Source: Mycolicibacterium brisbanense
GTDB lineage: Bacteria > Actinomycetota > Actinomycetes > Mycobacteriales > Mycobacteriaceae
Assembly: GCF_001570425.1 (NCBI RefSeq)
Contig: NZ_BCSX01000028.1
Coordinates: forward strand, 124,001-188,000
Length of the DNA: 64,000 nt
Direction of reading: 5' to 3'
The notes beneath the pieces are model-generated. The model was not told the DNA's origin and ran no database searches. It was given only the letters and a program-made list of their open reading frames with translations. Below are positions 44,524-53,564 of the stretch, in pieces. The translations under genes were made by a program, and so were the position numbers. Within the stretch, counting starts at the first letter, position 1; every line of letters starts with the position of its first letter.

Positions 44524-45384
44524 TCAACGGTGGCTGCGGAAGGCTCGGGGCGACACCCCGACCCGGTGCCGGAACGCCGTGGCGAAGTGGTTGGGCGTCG
44601 AGAAGCCGACCATCGCACTGATGTCGGTGACGGTCCGCGAAGTCGTCAGCAGCAGCGACTTGGCCCGTTCGATCCGGCGTTCCAGCAGGAACTGGTACGG
44701 CGTGGTGTGGAACGCGGCCCGGAATACCTTGATGAAGCTGCCAACCGACATCTTCGCTTGCCGCGCAAGGTCTTCGAGCGTGATCTCGGAGTCCATGCTG
44801 TCCTCGAGATAGTCGATGATCATCGAGCGGGTGGCCGCATCCAGGGTGTCGGGCCTGTGCTCGGTTCGACGCGGAGCTGACGCGGTATAGGTGTCGGCGA
44901 GCAGCAGCCGCAGAGTCTCACCCGCTGAGTCCATCAGCAATCGCGCGCCGGCGTCACCGCGATCGGCAACGCTGTGGATCCGTTCCACCAACTGATGGAT
45001 CAATGGGTCACGGTGTTTGATGCGCGGAATCAGCGGGGTGGCACCGAGCAGCCGATCTGGGATGGCGATCTCGCAGAACGCGGCGGTGTCCCCTTCGACC
45101 AGCGCCGCACACTTGTCTCCGGCCGGGACCACCCAGATGTCACCCGCGGCGGGCAGCGTTCGTCCCGACGGTCCCCAGTCCAGGTTGGTCTCCATCGAAC
45201 GGAGCCGACCGGCGCGGTGCACGAAGACCAGGTGGCGGCTGCCGTCGTGGCAGCACCAGTCCGTCGACGAGCGGATCTCTTCGGTCGCGAACCGTAAGGA
45301 CAGCCCGCGGGTGGCGACGGCTTTCTCGCCCAGCACGACGCGTCGGGTTTTCGGCCGCGCGCCATCCCACGGCTTCATGGACAC
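44524..45384 (-). CDS. AraC-family transcriptional regulator (paralogue A)
   Basis: This 286-residue regulator has an N-terminal cupin-like sensing domain (HLVFVHRAGRLRSME, GDIWVVPAG). Its C-terminus is an AraC double helix-turn-helix (ITLEDLARQAKMSVGSFIKVF, then ISAMVGFSTPNHFATAFRHR). It is clearly paralogous to the divergent gene at 45539. GTG 45384 or ATG 45378 (MKPWDG) may be the start. Its targets are unknown; a shared control region between the two starts is likely. Confidence 0.88.
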   Translation of the reverse strand: MSMKPWDGARPKTRRVVLGEKAVATRGLSLRFATEEIRSSTDWCCHDGSRHLVFVHRAGRLRSMETNLDWGPSGRTLPAAGDIWVVPAGDKCAALVEGDTAAFCEIAIPDRLLGATPLIPRIKHRDPLIHQLVERIHSVADRGDAGARLLMDSAGETLRLLLADTYTASAPRRTEHRPDTLDAATRSMIIDYLEDSMDSEITLEDLARQAKMSVGSFIKVFRAAFHTTPYQFLLERRIERAKSLLLTTSRTVTDISAMVGFSTPNHFATAFRHRVGVSPRAFRSHR

Positions 45385-45525
45385 AGGCGACCCCCCTGCG
45401 CGATATGCGGCTGCGTCAATTTGGGTTGGAGCGTAGCGAGCCGAGGATGCCGAGGTGGCGGTTTCGATTCATTTTCGGGCGCACGAGTTGCTCGTGCCGC
45501 TACACTCACCGCGCTCACCGACGTC

Positions 45526-45530
45526 GGAGG
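45526..45530 (+). promoter_or_regulatory. Ribosome-binding site that fixes the start of AraC paralogue B
   Basis: GGAGG 8 bases before GTG 45539. The alternative start at 45455 adds 28 residues that the paralogue lacks. Confidence 0.65.
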
Positions 45531-45538
45531 TTCCGGGA

Positions 45539-46393
45539 GTGGTGCTCAAGCCGTGGGATGGTGATCGGCCCATGACGCCGCGCATCGTGCTGGAGCAGAA
45601 GGATGTCACCGCCCGCGGCATGTCGTTCATGTTCGCCACCGAGCGGATCGCCGCGCCGACCGACTGGTGCAGCGCCAACGACACCCATCATCTGGTCTAC
45701 GTGTACCGCGGCGGAGCCATGCGCAGGATGGAGACCGTCCTCGATTGGGGTCCGTCCGGTCGGATTCCGCCGTCGGCCGGGGACATCTGGTGGAAGCCTG
45801 CCGGCATCGCATGCGCCGCTCTGGTTCAGGGCGACATCGCGGGGTACTGCGAGATCGCCATTCCAGGCAAGGCCATCGGCGACACCGCCCTGCTCCCGCG
45901 GGTGAAGTACCGGGATCCGCTCATCCATCATCTGGTCGACGAGATCTACAGCGTCACCGACCGTGACGATGCGGTGGCGAGACTGCTGACGGACTCGGCC
46001 GCGGAAACCCTGCGCCTGCTGATCATCGATGCGTACACCGCCGAACCTCGACCGGTGAACGCCGACCGTGCCACGCTGGACGACGCCACCTGCGCCATGC
46101 TCGTCGAATATCTCGAGGACAGCATGGACTCCGAGATCACCCTCGACGCGCTGGCGTTATCGGTCGGGATGCCGGTCGGCATGTTCATCAAGGCATTCAG
46201 GGCAGCATTCCACGCCACGCCGTATCAGTTCCTGCTGGATCGCCGGATCGACCGGGCAAAGACGTTGCTGCTGACCACAACTCGACCGATTGCCGAAATC
46301 GCTGCGGCAGTGGGCTTTTCAACGCCCAACCACTTCGCGACCGCGTTCCGGCGACGCGTCGGCGTGACCCCCCGTGACTATCGGATCGGCTGA
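45539..46393 (+). CDS. AraC-family transcriptional regulator (paralogue B)
   Basis: This 284-residue AraC-type regulator is similar along its whole length to the divergent neighbour. Shared segments are LKPWDG near the start, DWGPSGR in the cupin part, LEDSMDSEITL before the first helix-turn-helix and GFSTPNHFATAFR in the second. The two genes probably arose by duplication and inversion. The start at 45539 gives nearly the same length as the partner and has a good GGAGG. The ligand is unknown. Confidence 0.88.
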   Translation: MVLKPWDGDRPMTPRIVLEQKDVTARGMSFMFATERIAAPTDWCSANDTHHLVYVYRGGAMRRMETVLDWGPSGRIPPSAGDIWWKPAGIACAALVQGDIAGYCEIAIPGKAIGDTALLPRVKYRDPLIHHLVDEIYSVTDRDDAVARLLTDSAAETLRLLIIDAYTAEPRPVNADRATLDDATCAMLVEYLEDSMDSEITLDALALSVGMPVGMFIKAFRAAFHATPYQFLLDRRIDRAKTLLLTTTRPIAEIAAAVGFSTPNHFATAFRRRVGVTPRDYRIG

Positions 46394-46513
46394 CCGCAGG
46401 TCTCAACAGCGTGTCGATGCGCCGCAAATGCGTGATTGTGTGTTAATTGGCGACACTCTGAGGAAACTCCAAGATCGACTGGGGGGTTGCTGCGAGGATC
46501 CTGTGCCGCTCGT

Positions 46514-47191
46514 ATGGTGCTCCGTGTGGGTCGGCATGCATTAGCCAGCCGACGGCGGGTATCTCCGGCCGTCGGGGCCACTGTGCTCGCCTCGACCGCC
46601 GTGTTCTTCGCAGTCGGCGGCAGCGCCGCTGAACTCACTGCCACGCAAGCCATCGAGGGTGATGCCGCGAGCGGTCCGCAGCTGGTCACGCCGGTGCGGA
46701 GCAAGTTCTCGTCAGCGCCGTCCGACGGGGAATCGGGCATGTCCGTCGTGTCCTTACAGTCGGCGTCGCGGTCGCACTACCGCGTGGTACCTGTCGCCGT
46801 CGTGCCCAGGTTCCTGCCGGTCGGGGTCGCACCCGAGCGCGGATTGCAGGTGCGAACAATCCTGGCGGCTCGTGCCGTCAGTGCTGCGTTTCCCGAGATC
46901 CACGAGATCGGCGGGGTTCGCCCCGACGCGCTGCGGTGGCATCCCGACGGCCTGGCGCTCGACGTGATGATTCCCAACCCCAGCAGCGCCGCGGGCATCG
47001 CGCTGGGCAACGCGATCGTCGCTTATGCCTTGAAGAATGCGGACCGGTTCGGACTGCAAGATGCGATCTGGCGCGGCACGTATTACACGCCCAGCGGTTC
47101 ACAGGCCGGCGGCTACGGTCACTACGACCACGTCCACCTCACCACCACCGGCGGCGGTTACCCGACCGGCGGCGAGGTCTACGTGCGCTAG
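46514..47191 (+). CDS. Exported protein with peptidase-like C-terminal domain (Rv0320-like)
   Basis: This 225-residue protein has an N-terminal basic stretch and a hydrophobic segment (SPAVGATVLASTAVFFAVGG) that acts as a signal or anchor. The C-terminal domain (from about 110) has HPDGLALDVMIPN and YGHYDHVHLTT, the His/Asp pattern of a peptidoglycan-peptidase-like fold also seen in RipA-neighbouring proteins. It resembles the exported protein Rv0320. ATG 46514 was used; GTG 46526 is possible. Activity not demonstrated. Confidence 0.78.
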   Translation: MVLRVGRHALASRRRVSPAVGATVLASTAVFFAVGGSAAELTATQAIEGDAASGPQLVTPVRSKFSSAPSDGESGMSVVSLQSASRSHYRVVPVAVVPRFLPVGVAPERGLQVRTILAARAVSAAFPEIHEIGGVRPDALRWHPDGLALDVMIPNPSSAAGIALGNAIVAYALKNADRFGLQDAIWRGTYYTPSGSQAGGYGHYDHVHLTTTGGGYPTGGEVYVR

Positions 47192-47210
47192 ACCGCCGGG
47201 CTGCCGCCAC

Positions 47211-47232
47211 GGACGAGGCTGACAGCTCGTCC
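47211..47232 (+). terminator. Weak hairpin after the Rv0320-like gene
   Basis: GGACGAG (47211-47217) pairs with CTCGTCC (47226-47232) over an 8-base loop, with no T tail. It lies 19 bases after the stop codon. Confidence 0.35.
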
Positions 47233-47280
47233 ACAGCTCGATCCGGGGCGCGAAGGCGCCGACGTGCGCATACTGGGCGC

Positions 47281-47940
47281 GTGCTTCTGAAATCGTGGCT
47301 GACAGCGGCGTGGCGGTACGTCCGCAGCGCGCCGCTGACCTATATCTGGCTGGCTGCCCTGCTGGTCACCACGATCATTCAGCATCAACTGCACGGGCGG
47401 GACCTGCACGTCCTGCTGGTTCAGAGCTCGACCAACATCCATCATCTGGAGACTGACCCGCTGTATGTGCTGGTCACCAGCCTCTTCTGGATCGATGGCC
47501 GATTCTGGACGCCGTATCTCGTCTTGTTCAGCCTGATCCTCGCGCCCGCCGAACGCTGGCTCGGACAAATCCGATGGCTGTGTGTCGGCTTGATCGCCCA
47601 CGTACTGGCCACCTACATCAGCGAAGGTCTGCTGTACCTGGCGATCCACGATCACCTCGCGCCAGAGCGTCTGGTGCACGTGCGCGACATCGGGGTCAGC
47701 TATTTCCTGGTCGGGGTGGGCGCGGTGCTGGCGTACCGGATTGTGCGACCGTGGCGGTGGGTCTATCTGGGGACGGCCTTCATCTACTTCGGAGCTGCCC
47801 TGGTGGGCAACATCAACTTCACCGCCATCGGGCATCTGTGCGCTCTGCTGATCGGCCTGTGCTGCTACCCCTTCACCCGGCCGTCGGGTGATCAGGGCAG
47901 GACGACCGACTCCAGCATCAGGTCGCGGACCACGGTCTGA
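47281..47940 (+). CDS. Rhomboid-like membrane protein
   Basis: This 219-residue protein has about six membrane segments and the layout of mycobacterial rhomboid-like proteins. A possible catalytic pair is Ser140 (DIGVSYFL) and His185 (TAIGHLCALLIG). The classical GxSG serine motif is changed to GVSY, so proteolytic activity is uncertain. The GTG start at 47281 is the first that leaves the membrane domain intact. The last 49 bases overlap the convergent methyltransferase gene. Confidence 0.72.
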   Translation: MLLKSWLTAAWRYVRSAPLTYIWLAALLVTTIIQHQLHGRDLHVLLVQSSTNIHHLETDPLYVLVTSLFWIDGRFWTPYLVLFSLILAPAERWLGQIRWLCVGLIAHVLATYISEGLLYLAIHDHLAPERLVHVRDIGVSYFLVGVGAVLAYRIVRPWRWVYLGTAFIYFGAALVGNINFTAIGHLCALLIGLCCYPFTRPSGDQGRTTDSSIRSRTTV

Positions 47941-48641
47941 TACTCGCCGTGGGTGTTGTGCTCGATCGTGTCGAACGTTCTGCCCTGCTGTTGCCGCATG
48001 TATTCGCGGTATTTCGGCGCGCCCGGGATTTTGACGTTGTCGGCGACGACGATCGAGCCGGGATGTAGCCATCCCCGCTCCATGATGCTGTGCAGGTCTG
48101 ACAGGTATGCGCTCTTGACATGGTCGAGGAACAGCAGGTCCAGGGTGCCGGGTGCGAATCCGTGGTCTTCGAGCGCCTGTAGCGTGTGGCCACCGTTCCC
48201 GATCATCCCGACGACGCAGGTGATCCGGTCGTCGACGCCGGCATGTGCCCAGATTCTGCGCGCGATGTCGGCGTTCGCCTGCGCCCACTCCACCGAAAAC
48301 ACCTTCGCCGTCGGCGCGGCCCGGGCGATGCGCAACGCGCCGTACCCGCAGTAGGTGCCGAGCTCGAGGGCCAGCCGCGTTTCGGCGCGTTTGACCGCGG
48401 TATCGAGCAATGCACCCTTTTCATCGCCGACGCTGATCAGGAAGGTCTTGTCGTAGGCGAATCGGTCCATGGCGTCGAGCACGTCGTCGACGTCGCCTCG
48501 GCGCGCGTTGGCCAGGACATATTCGGCGGCCGCGGCTTCTCGGCCGTCACCGAACTGGCCGGTCCGCGCGAATGTTCGCGGCAGCAGGAAGGTGTTGATG
48601 ACCGACCAGCGCAGCGGCGCCAGGAAACGTTTGAGGGTCAT
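47892..48641 (-). CDS. Class I SAM-dependent (O-)methyltransferase
   Basis: This 249-residue methyltransferase is of the caffeoyl-CoA/catechol O-methyltransferase type. Motif I is LELGTYCGYGALRIA, then FSVEWAQ and LLFLDHVKSAY. The Asp-His pair and NVKIPG correspond to the metal-binding region. It would methylate a hydroxyl group of a small molecule. The ATG overlaps the stop of the flavin monooxygenase (ATGA), so the two act in the same pathway: hydroxylation, then methylation. The substrate is unknown. Confidence 0.87.
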   Translation of the reverse strand: MTLKRFLAPLRWSVINTFLLPRTFARTGQFGDGREAAAAEYVLANARRGDVDDVLDAMDRFAYDKTFLISVGDEKGALLDTAVKRAETRLALELGTYCGYGALRIARAAPTAKVFSVEWAQANADIARRIWAHAGVDDRITCVVGMIGNGGHTLQALEDHGFAPGTLDLLFLDHVKSAYLSDLHSIMERGWLHPGSIVVADNVKIPGAPKYREYMRQQQGRTFDTIEHNTHGEYQTVVRDLMLESVVLP

Positions 48642-49882
48642 CGGAGCCGGCCTTGTTCGGCGGCCCGCCTGCCGCGCACGCGTGCCACTTCCGTCGTCGA
48701 GAAAGACTGGGGCGCTTGGACTCTGGCGGAGTGCTCGGTCAGGTAATGCGCGATGTCGCGCGCCAGTCGCGTCGCGTGCCTGCGGATCGACCGCAGCGGG
48801 CTGTTGGGCGGTATGCCGTAGCCGATGGTGAACAGGCCGTCGCCGACGTGGCCCGCGAAGCCACCGCGGGGATTGCCGCGTTCGTCCAGGATGCCGAGGT
48901 GGCCGACCAGTTTGTCGAGATCCGGGCTGAACCCGGTGGCGGCGATGATCGCGTCGGGTGCGACGGACGAGCCGTCGGCGAGCATCACGCTGGCGGGCCC
49001 GACTGCTTTCACCGCCGAGACCACCTCGATGCGTCCGGCCCGCACCGCGTCGACGAGTTCGTCGGCGAATGTCGGGATGCGGCCACGTTGTTCGACAGTT
49101 GCCTTCAGCCCCAACGGCGGCCGCTGAAAACCGTATACGGAGAGATCGCTGCCCCACACCAGTCGGTGGGTGCGCGCGATCAGTGGATCGACCACACTCG
49201 CCGGAACCCGGGAGGACAGCTCGAGGAACACGTCGGACGGGATCGGGCCCAGCGCCCGGCGGACGAGGTGCGGGGGAGTGCGTACGGAAAGCCAGATCCG
49301 GCCTGCGCCGTTGTCGGCGAGTTGGACTGCGATGTCGGCGGCCGAATTCCCGGCGCCGACCACCAGGACGTCGCGGTCCCTATACGGCTTCGCGTTGCGG
49401 AACTCTGCGGAATGGGTGACTTCGCCGGTGAAGTCGCTGAGCCCGGGCCAGGGCGGGATGACGGGCGTTCGGTAGTTGCCCGTGGCGAAGACGAGCACCG
49501 GTGTCCGGATGGTGCCCGACGAGGTGTCGAGTTGCCAACCCTCCGATGATGCGCGGTCGACGCGGTTGACCTCGCATCCGTAGCGCAGGGAGATGTTCTG
49601 ACGCTCGACGTAGCTGTCGAAGTAGGCGACCATGTCCTCTCTGGTAGGCCAGCGTCCCGCCGCGACGGGGATTCTCTGGCCCGGGAGATGGGAGAGGAAG
49701 CCGGAGGTGTTCAAGCGGAAGTTGTCATAGCGTGTTCGCCACGAAATCGCCGGTGCCCCAGCGCGATCGAGGATCAACGCCCTGATGCCGTGCCGATGCT
49801 GTAACTCGCGTGCGACAGCGAGGCCGGACGGACCCGCGCCAATGACGATGGCGTCAAAAAGGTTCCGAGCCTCGGTGGTCAT
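48638..49882 (-). CDS. Flavin-containing monooxygenase
   Basis: This 414-residue FMO-type NADPH-dependent oxygenase has the FAD-binding GAGPSG near the N-terminus (about 15-20), the NADPH-binding GAGNSA in the middle and the C-terminal ATGFSPDL. The FMO fingerprint region between them reads FTGEVTHSAEF. It inserts oxygen at nitrogen, sulfur or a carbonyl of a small compound. It is coupled with the downstream O-methyltransferase. GTGG lies upstream of the ATG but no strong ribosome-binding site is seen. Confidence 0.88.
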   Translation of the reverse strand: MTTEARNLFDAIVIGAGPSGLAVARELQHRHGIRALILDRAGAPAISWRTRYDNFRLNTSGFLSHLPGQRIPVAAGRWPTREDMVAYFDSYVERQNISLRYGCEVNRVDRASSEGWQLDTSSGTIRTPVLVFATGNYRTPVIPPWPGLSDFTGEVTHSAEFRNAKPYRDRDVLVVGAGNSAADIAVQLADNGAGRIWLSVRTPPHLVRRALGPIPSDVFLELSSRVPASVVDPLIARTHRLVWGSDLSVYGFQRPPLGLKATVEQRGRIPTFADELVDAVRAGRIEVVSAVKAVGPASVMLADGSSVAPDAIIAATGFSPDLDKLVGHLGILDERGNPRGGFAGHVGDGLFTIGYGIPPNSPLRSIRRHATRLARDIAHYLTEHSARVQAPQSFSTTEVARVRGRRAAEQGRLR

Positions 49883-50375
49883 CCACCGCCTCCGTTCGCT
49901 CAGCTATCACTGTTCGGGCCTCAAAGGGGCTGGCCTGTGGCGTCGGTCATTTCAGGCTAACGGAAAACAACGTTCGCGCAGTGCTGCGGATCGAAATTGG
50001 CGCAATGCGCCGGATGATCTGTCCTGTCCTGGGGCCGTCTCCAACTCTGTGAATTATGGACGGCGCGTAGTGCAGCGAGATTGAGTAATGCACTACTGCA
50101 TTCTCGTCCGGCGGGCTCGGTACAACTGGTGATGGTTGATCAGGTTCGGTCGTCAGCGCTCCATTCTGGTCGTCACTGATGACACGGTGCTGCCCGCGCC
50201 ACGGTTCAACGTTCGCATGCCTGGAAATGTCCGTCATCCCCTGTCGTTCTTGATTTTTGACTCGGCAAAAAGGCCTGAATCGATCGCGCTTCGTCGGTCG
50301 GTGTCGGATCCGGTCAAGGGCTCCCAGAACCTCGATCTGCCGCTGTAACATCGCAAGTCGTCAAGGTAGCTGGAA
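49883..50375. other. 493-bp intergenic region between monooxygenase and MmpL genes
   Basis: No coding frame here is convincing. It contains the promoters of the divergent FMO (minus) and mmpL (plus) genes, and a compound palindrome at 50067-50102 (listed separately). I saw no known regulatory RNA. Confidence 0.5.
50067..50102. promoter_or_regulatory. Compound palindrome, candidate operator
   Basis: GTAGTGCA (50067-50074) and TGCACTAC (50089-50096) form a perfect 8-bp inverted repeat. The second arm also belongs to AATGCA-ctac-TGCATT (50087-50102), a 16-bp operator-like palindrome. It lies midway between divergent FMO and mmpL genes. Confidence 0.5.
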
Positions 50376-52670
50376 ATGTCGTCCGCAAAGGGCACGAACT
50401 TGCTGCACCGCATTGCTCGGCTCGCCATCGCGGCACCACGACTGACCGTCTCCGTCGCGGCGCTGGTGATGGTCGTCGCCGCCGTCTTCGGTATCCCGGT
50501 GGCGAAGAGCCTTTCGCCGACCGGGTTCGAAGACCCGGCGTCCGAATCGGCGATCGCGACGCGAATGCTCGCCGATCGATTCGGCCAGGGCGATCAACAA
50601 CTCGTGTTCGTCGTCAGCTCGCCGGACGGTGCCGACAGCACAGATGCCCGTCGGACCGGCACCGCGATCGTCGACGATCTGCACCGCTCACCGCACGTCG
50701 CCAGCGTGACGTCCGCGTGGACAGTGCCGCCGGCTGCGGCCGCTCAGCTCATCAGTCGAGACGGGCGGTCGGGACTGGTCGTCGCCGGCATCACTGGCGG
50801 AGAGCGGGACGCACCCAACTACGCAAACACGCTGTCTGAGCAGATATTGCGGGACCACGGCTCGGTCACGGTGCGGGCCGGCGGGCCGGCGATGGTCAAC
50901 GCGGGGATCACCGAGCAGACGCAGAAAGATCTGCTGCTGATGGAGTCGATCGCCATACCGCTCAGCTTCCTTGTGTTGGTGTGGGTCTTCGGTGGGTTGC
51001 TGGCCGCGGCGTTGCCCGTCATGGTCGCGGTGATGGCGATCGCGGGGGCGCTGGCCGTCCTGCGGTTGATCACGTTCACCACCGACGTGTCGATCTTCGC
51101 CCTCAACCTGAGCACCGCGATGGGTCTTGCGCTCGCGATCGACTACACGTTGTTGATCATCAGCCGCTACCGCGACGAGTTGGCGGACGGCGCCGGCCGC
51201 GACGATGCGCTCGAGCGCACCATGGTGACGGCAGGCCGCACGGTGTTGTTCTCCGCGACGACGGTCGCGCTCTCCATGGCCGCGCTGATCTTGTTCCCGA
51301 TGCATTTCCTCAAGTCCCTGGCCTACGCGGGCGTTGCGACGGTGACCTTTGCGGCGATCGTGGCGGTGGTGGTGACGCCGGCAGTGATCGTCCTGCTCGG
51401 CACCCGACTGGATGCCCTGGACGTTCGACGACTGCTGCGTAGATCGCCTCCGAGAGCCCGCCCGGTCGAGCAGCAATTCTGGTACCGCTCGACGAGATTC
51501 GTCATGCGCCACGCCATTTCCATCGGGCTGGCAGTTGTCACGCTGCTGGTGCTGCTCGGTGTGCCGTTCCTGGGCGTCAAGTGGGGCTTCCCCGACGACC
51601 GCGTTTTACCGAGTTCGGCGTCGCCGCATCAGGTCGGTGACCAACTCCGCACCGGATTCGACGCGGACCCCGCCACGTCGGTCTCGGTGGTCATCCCCGA
51701 CGCCAACGGGATAGGGCCGCAAGACATTACCCACTATGCAGCTGATCTCTCCCGCGTCCCCGGCATCACCGCTGTGTCCACACCGATGGGCACGTTCGTC
51801 AACGGGGTGCAGACCGGCCCACCGTCGGCGGCGACCGGCGAAGCGCAGGGCAGCGTGTTTCTGACTGCAGCCAGCACGGCCCCGCTGTTCTCGTCGACGT
51901 CGGAGACCCAGCTCGACCAGATCCATGCCCTGGCAGGCCCGGGTGGCCGCACCGTCTACGTCACCGGGACAGCGCAAACCAACCGGGACACCGTGAACGC
52001 GATCATGTCCCGGCTACCCGGGGTTCTCGGGGTGATCGCCGTGATCTCGCTGCTCCTGCTGTTCATGCTGACCGGCAGTGTGCTCCTGCCGCTGAAAGCG
52101 TTGGTGCTCAACGTGTTATCGCTGAGCGCCGCGTTCGGCGCCATGGTGTGGATATTTCAGGACGGCAATCTTGGCGGACTGGGCACCACGGCCACCGGGA
52201 CGCTCGTGACCAACATGCCCGTGGTGCTGTTCTGCATCGCCTTCGGTCTGTCGATGGACTACGAGGTATTTCTCGTATCCCGGATCCGGGAGTTCTGGCT
52301 GGCGTCGGAACGTACCTGCGCCGCCGCCGACGAGAGCGTCGCCCTGGGTGTCGCGCACACCGGGCGCGTGATCACCGCTGCCGCGCTGGTCATGTCGATC
52401 TCGTTCGCGGCGCTCACCGCTGCCCATGTGTCGTTCATGCGGATGTTCGGCCTCGGCCTCACCCTGGCCATCCTGGTCGATGCCACGCTGGTGCGAACGG
52501 TGTTGGTGCCGGCGTTCATGCACCTGATGGGCACGTGGAGCTGGTGGGCGCCGGCGCCGCTGGTTTGGCTGCACAAGCACATCGGGATCACCCACGGGGA
52601 ACCGGCCCCTGCCGCACCGAAGCACCGATTGGTGCCCGCGCAACGCCGCGACAGTGAGGAGGTGCAGTAA
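50376..52670 (+). CDS. MmpL-family RND membrane transporter
   Basis: This 764-residue protein has about twelve membrane segments and two soluble porter-like domains. It carries the MMPL motifs GLALAIDYTLLIISRYRDEL and, in the second half, GLSMDYEVFLVSRIREFW, whose Asp-Tyr pairs mediate proton coupling. Such proteins export lipids or siderophores or heme-related compounds across the inner membrane. Length and sequence fit the shorter MmpL cluster (MmpL11-like) rather than the lipid exporters with large extra domains. AAGGTAG precedes the ATG. An SGNH hydrolase gene follows 6 bases later. Confidence 0.88.
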   Translation: MSSAKGTNLLHRIARLAIAAPRLTVSVAALVMVVAAVFGIPVAKSLSPTGFEDPASESAIATRMLADRFGQGDQQLVFVVSSPDGADSTDARRTGTAIVDDLHRSPHVASVTSAWTVPPAAAAQLISRDGRSGLVVAGITGGERDAPNYANTLSEQILRDHGSVTVRAGGPAMVNAGITEQTQKDLLLMESIAIPLSFLVLVWVFGGLLAAALPVMVAVMAIAGALAVLRLITFTTDVSIFALNLSTAMGLALAIDYTLLIISRYRDELADGAGRDDALERTMVTAGRTVLFSATTVALSMAALILFPMHFLKSLAYAGVATVTFAAIVAVVVTPAVIVLLGTRLDALDVRRLLRRSPPRARPVEQQFWYRSTRFVMRHAISIGLAVVTLLVLLGVPFLGVKWGFPDDRVLPSSASPHQVGDQLRTGFDADPATSVSVVIPDANGIGPQDITHYAADLSRVPGITAVSTPMGTFVNGVQTGPPSAATGEAQGSVFLTAASTAPLFSSTSETQLDQIHALAGPGGRTVYVTGTAQTNRDTVNAIMSRLPGVLGVIAVISLLLLFMLTGSVLLPLKALVLNVLSLSAAFGAMVWIFQDGNLGGLGTTATGTLVTNMPVVLFCIAFGLSMDYEVFLVSRIREFWLASERTCAAADESVALGVAHTGRVITAAALVMSISFAALTAAHVSFMRMFGLGLTLAILVDATLVRTVLVPAFMHLMGTWSWWAPAPLVWLHKHIGITHGEPAPAAPKHRLVPAQRRDSEEVQ

Positions 52671-52676
52671 CCCGTC

Positions 52677-53387
52677 ATGTCCCGACATGTCGTGTGCCTC
52701 GGCGACAGCATCACCCGCGGCCAACTCAGCGCCGACTACGTGGCGATGTTGTCGGATCGAACATCGTTGGCGGCCTATGCCTTCACCAACGCCGGCGTCA
52801 ACGGCGAGCTCGCCGAGAATATGCTGCGGCGCCTTGCCGGAGTCGTCGAACGGCAGCCCGACGTGGTGACGGTGTTGATCGGCAGCAACGACGTGGCCGC
52901 CAGCATGTCGGCGAAGAGCAGCGCCAGGGCCCGGCGGATGAACAAGCTCACCCGGCTGCCCAGCATCGAGGGGTTTGCCGACAATGTCGCCGCGATCATC
53001 GAGCGGTTGGCGAGTGAAACGTCGGCTCGCATCGGGCTGCTGTCGCTTCCGGTGCTCGGCGAGGACATCGGGTCCGAATCGGTGCGGCGCTCCCAGGAAT
53101 ACAGTGCGGTGCTCAAGAAGATCGCTGAAAGCGCCTGTGTGACATATCTTCCGCTCAACGAACGGCAGATCGAATATCTGACCGGGGGAGGGCACCAACC
53201 AGGTACCCACTACCGTGACAACCTGGCACTCATGGCGGGTGGGGCGCTCCAGCACTTTATGCTCCGACGCTCCCTGGACGACATCTCCCGCCGCCGAGGT
53301 TTACAGCTCACCACGGACCTGCTGCACCAGAACACTCGAGGCGCGACGATGATCGCGGACCTGATCGAGGACTTCGTGACCGGATAA
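52677..53387 (+). CDS. SGNH/GDSL-type hydrolase
   Basis: This 236-residue SGNH hydrolase has block I GDSITRG (Ser at about 11), the block II Gly and Asn in NAGVNGE, and the block III motif GSND. The block V Asp-x-x-His is less clear (HYRDNLAL is a candidate His region). It probably hydrolyses an ester. There is no signal peptide, so it acts in the cytosol. It is the second gene after mmpL on the same strand and may act on the exported lipid or its precursor. Confidence 0.84.
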   Translation: MSRHVVCLGDSITRGQLSADYVAMLSDRTSLAAYAFTNAGVNGELAENMLRRLAGVVERQPDVVTVLIGSNDVAASMSAKSSARARRMNKLTRLPSIEGFADNVAAIIERLASETSARIGLLSLPVLGEDIGSESVRRSQEYSAVLKKIAESACVTYLPLNERQIEYLTGGGHQPGTHYRDNLALMAGGALQHFMLRRSLDDISRRRGLQLTTDLLHQNTRGATMIADLIEDFVTG

Positions 53388-53490
53388 GGATCGCCACGAT
53401 TCCATTACTTCCGGCATCCGACGGATCGCGGGATTGTTTCTGAGCCCTATCCGCCAGAACCACCCGATAACACAACACCAGCGCCAGACC

Positions 53491-53515
53491 GCACGCCCAG
53501 CTCCGTGGGGCGTGC
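53491..53515 (+). terminator. Hairpin upstream of the second ABC importer
   Basis: GCACGCCC (53491-53498) pairs with GGGCGTGC (53508-53515), loop of 9. It ends 49 bases before the binding-protein start. It could be a leaky terminator of the mmpL unit or part of a leader. Confidence 0.4.
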
Positions 53516-53564
53516 GGGCCGTGCGTGCGTGGCGTTGATCGCTGCACCGAAAGACCAACCACCG

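Noticed and set aside
50136..50348. 70-codon plus frame before mmpL
   Set aside because: No ribosome-binding site and no recognisable features. It overlaps a larger minus frame, so it may be chance.
53388..53564. Possible sulfur-related riboswitch (SAM-IV type) before the second ABC importer
   Set aside because: I looked for the conserved SAM-IV core segments and did not find them. Only one GC hairpin is present.
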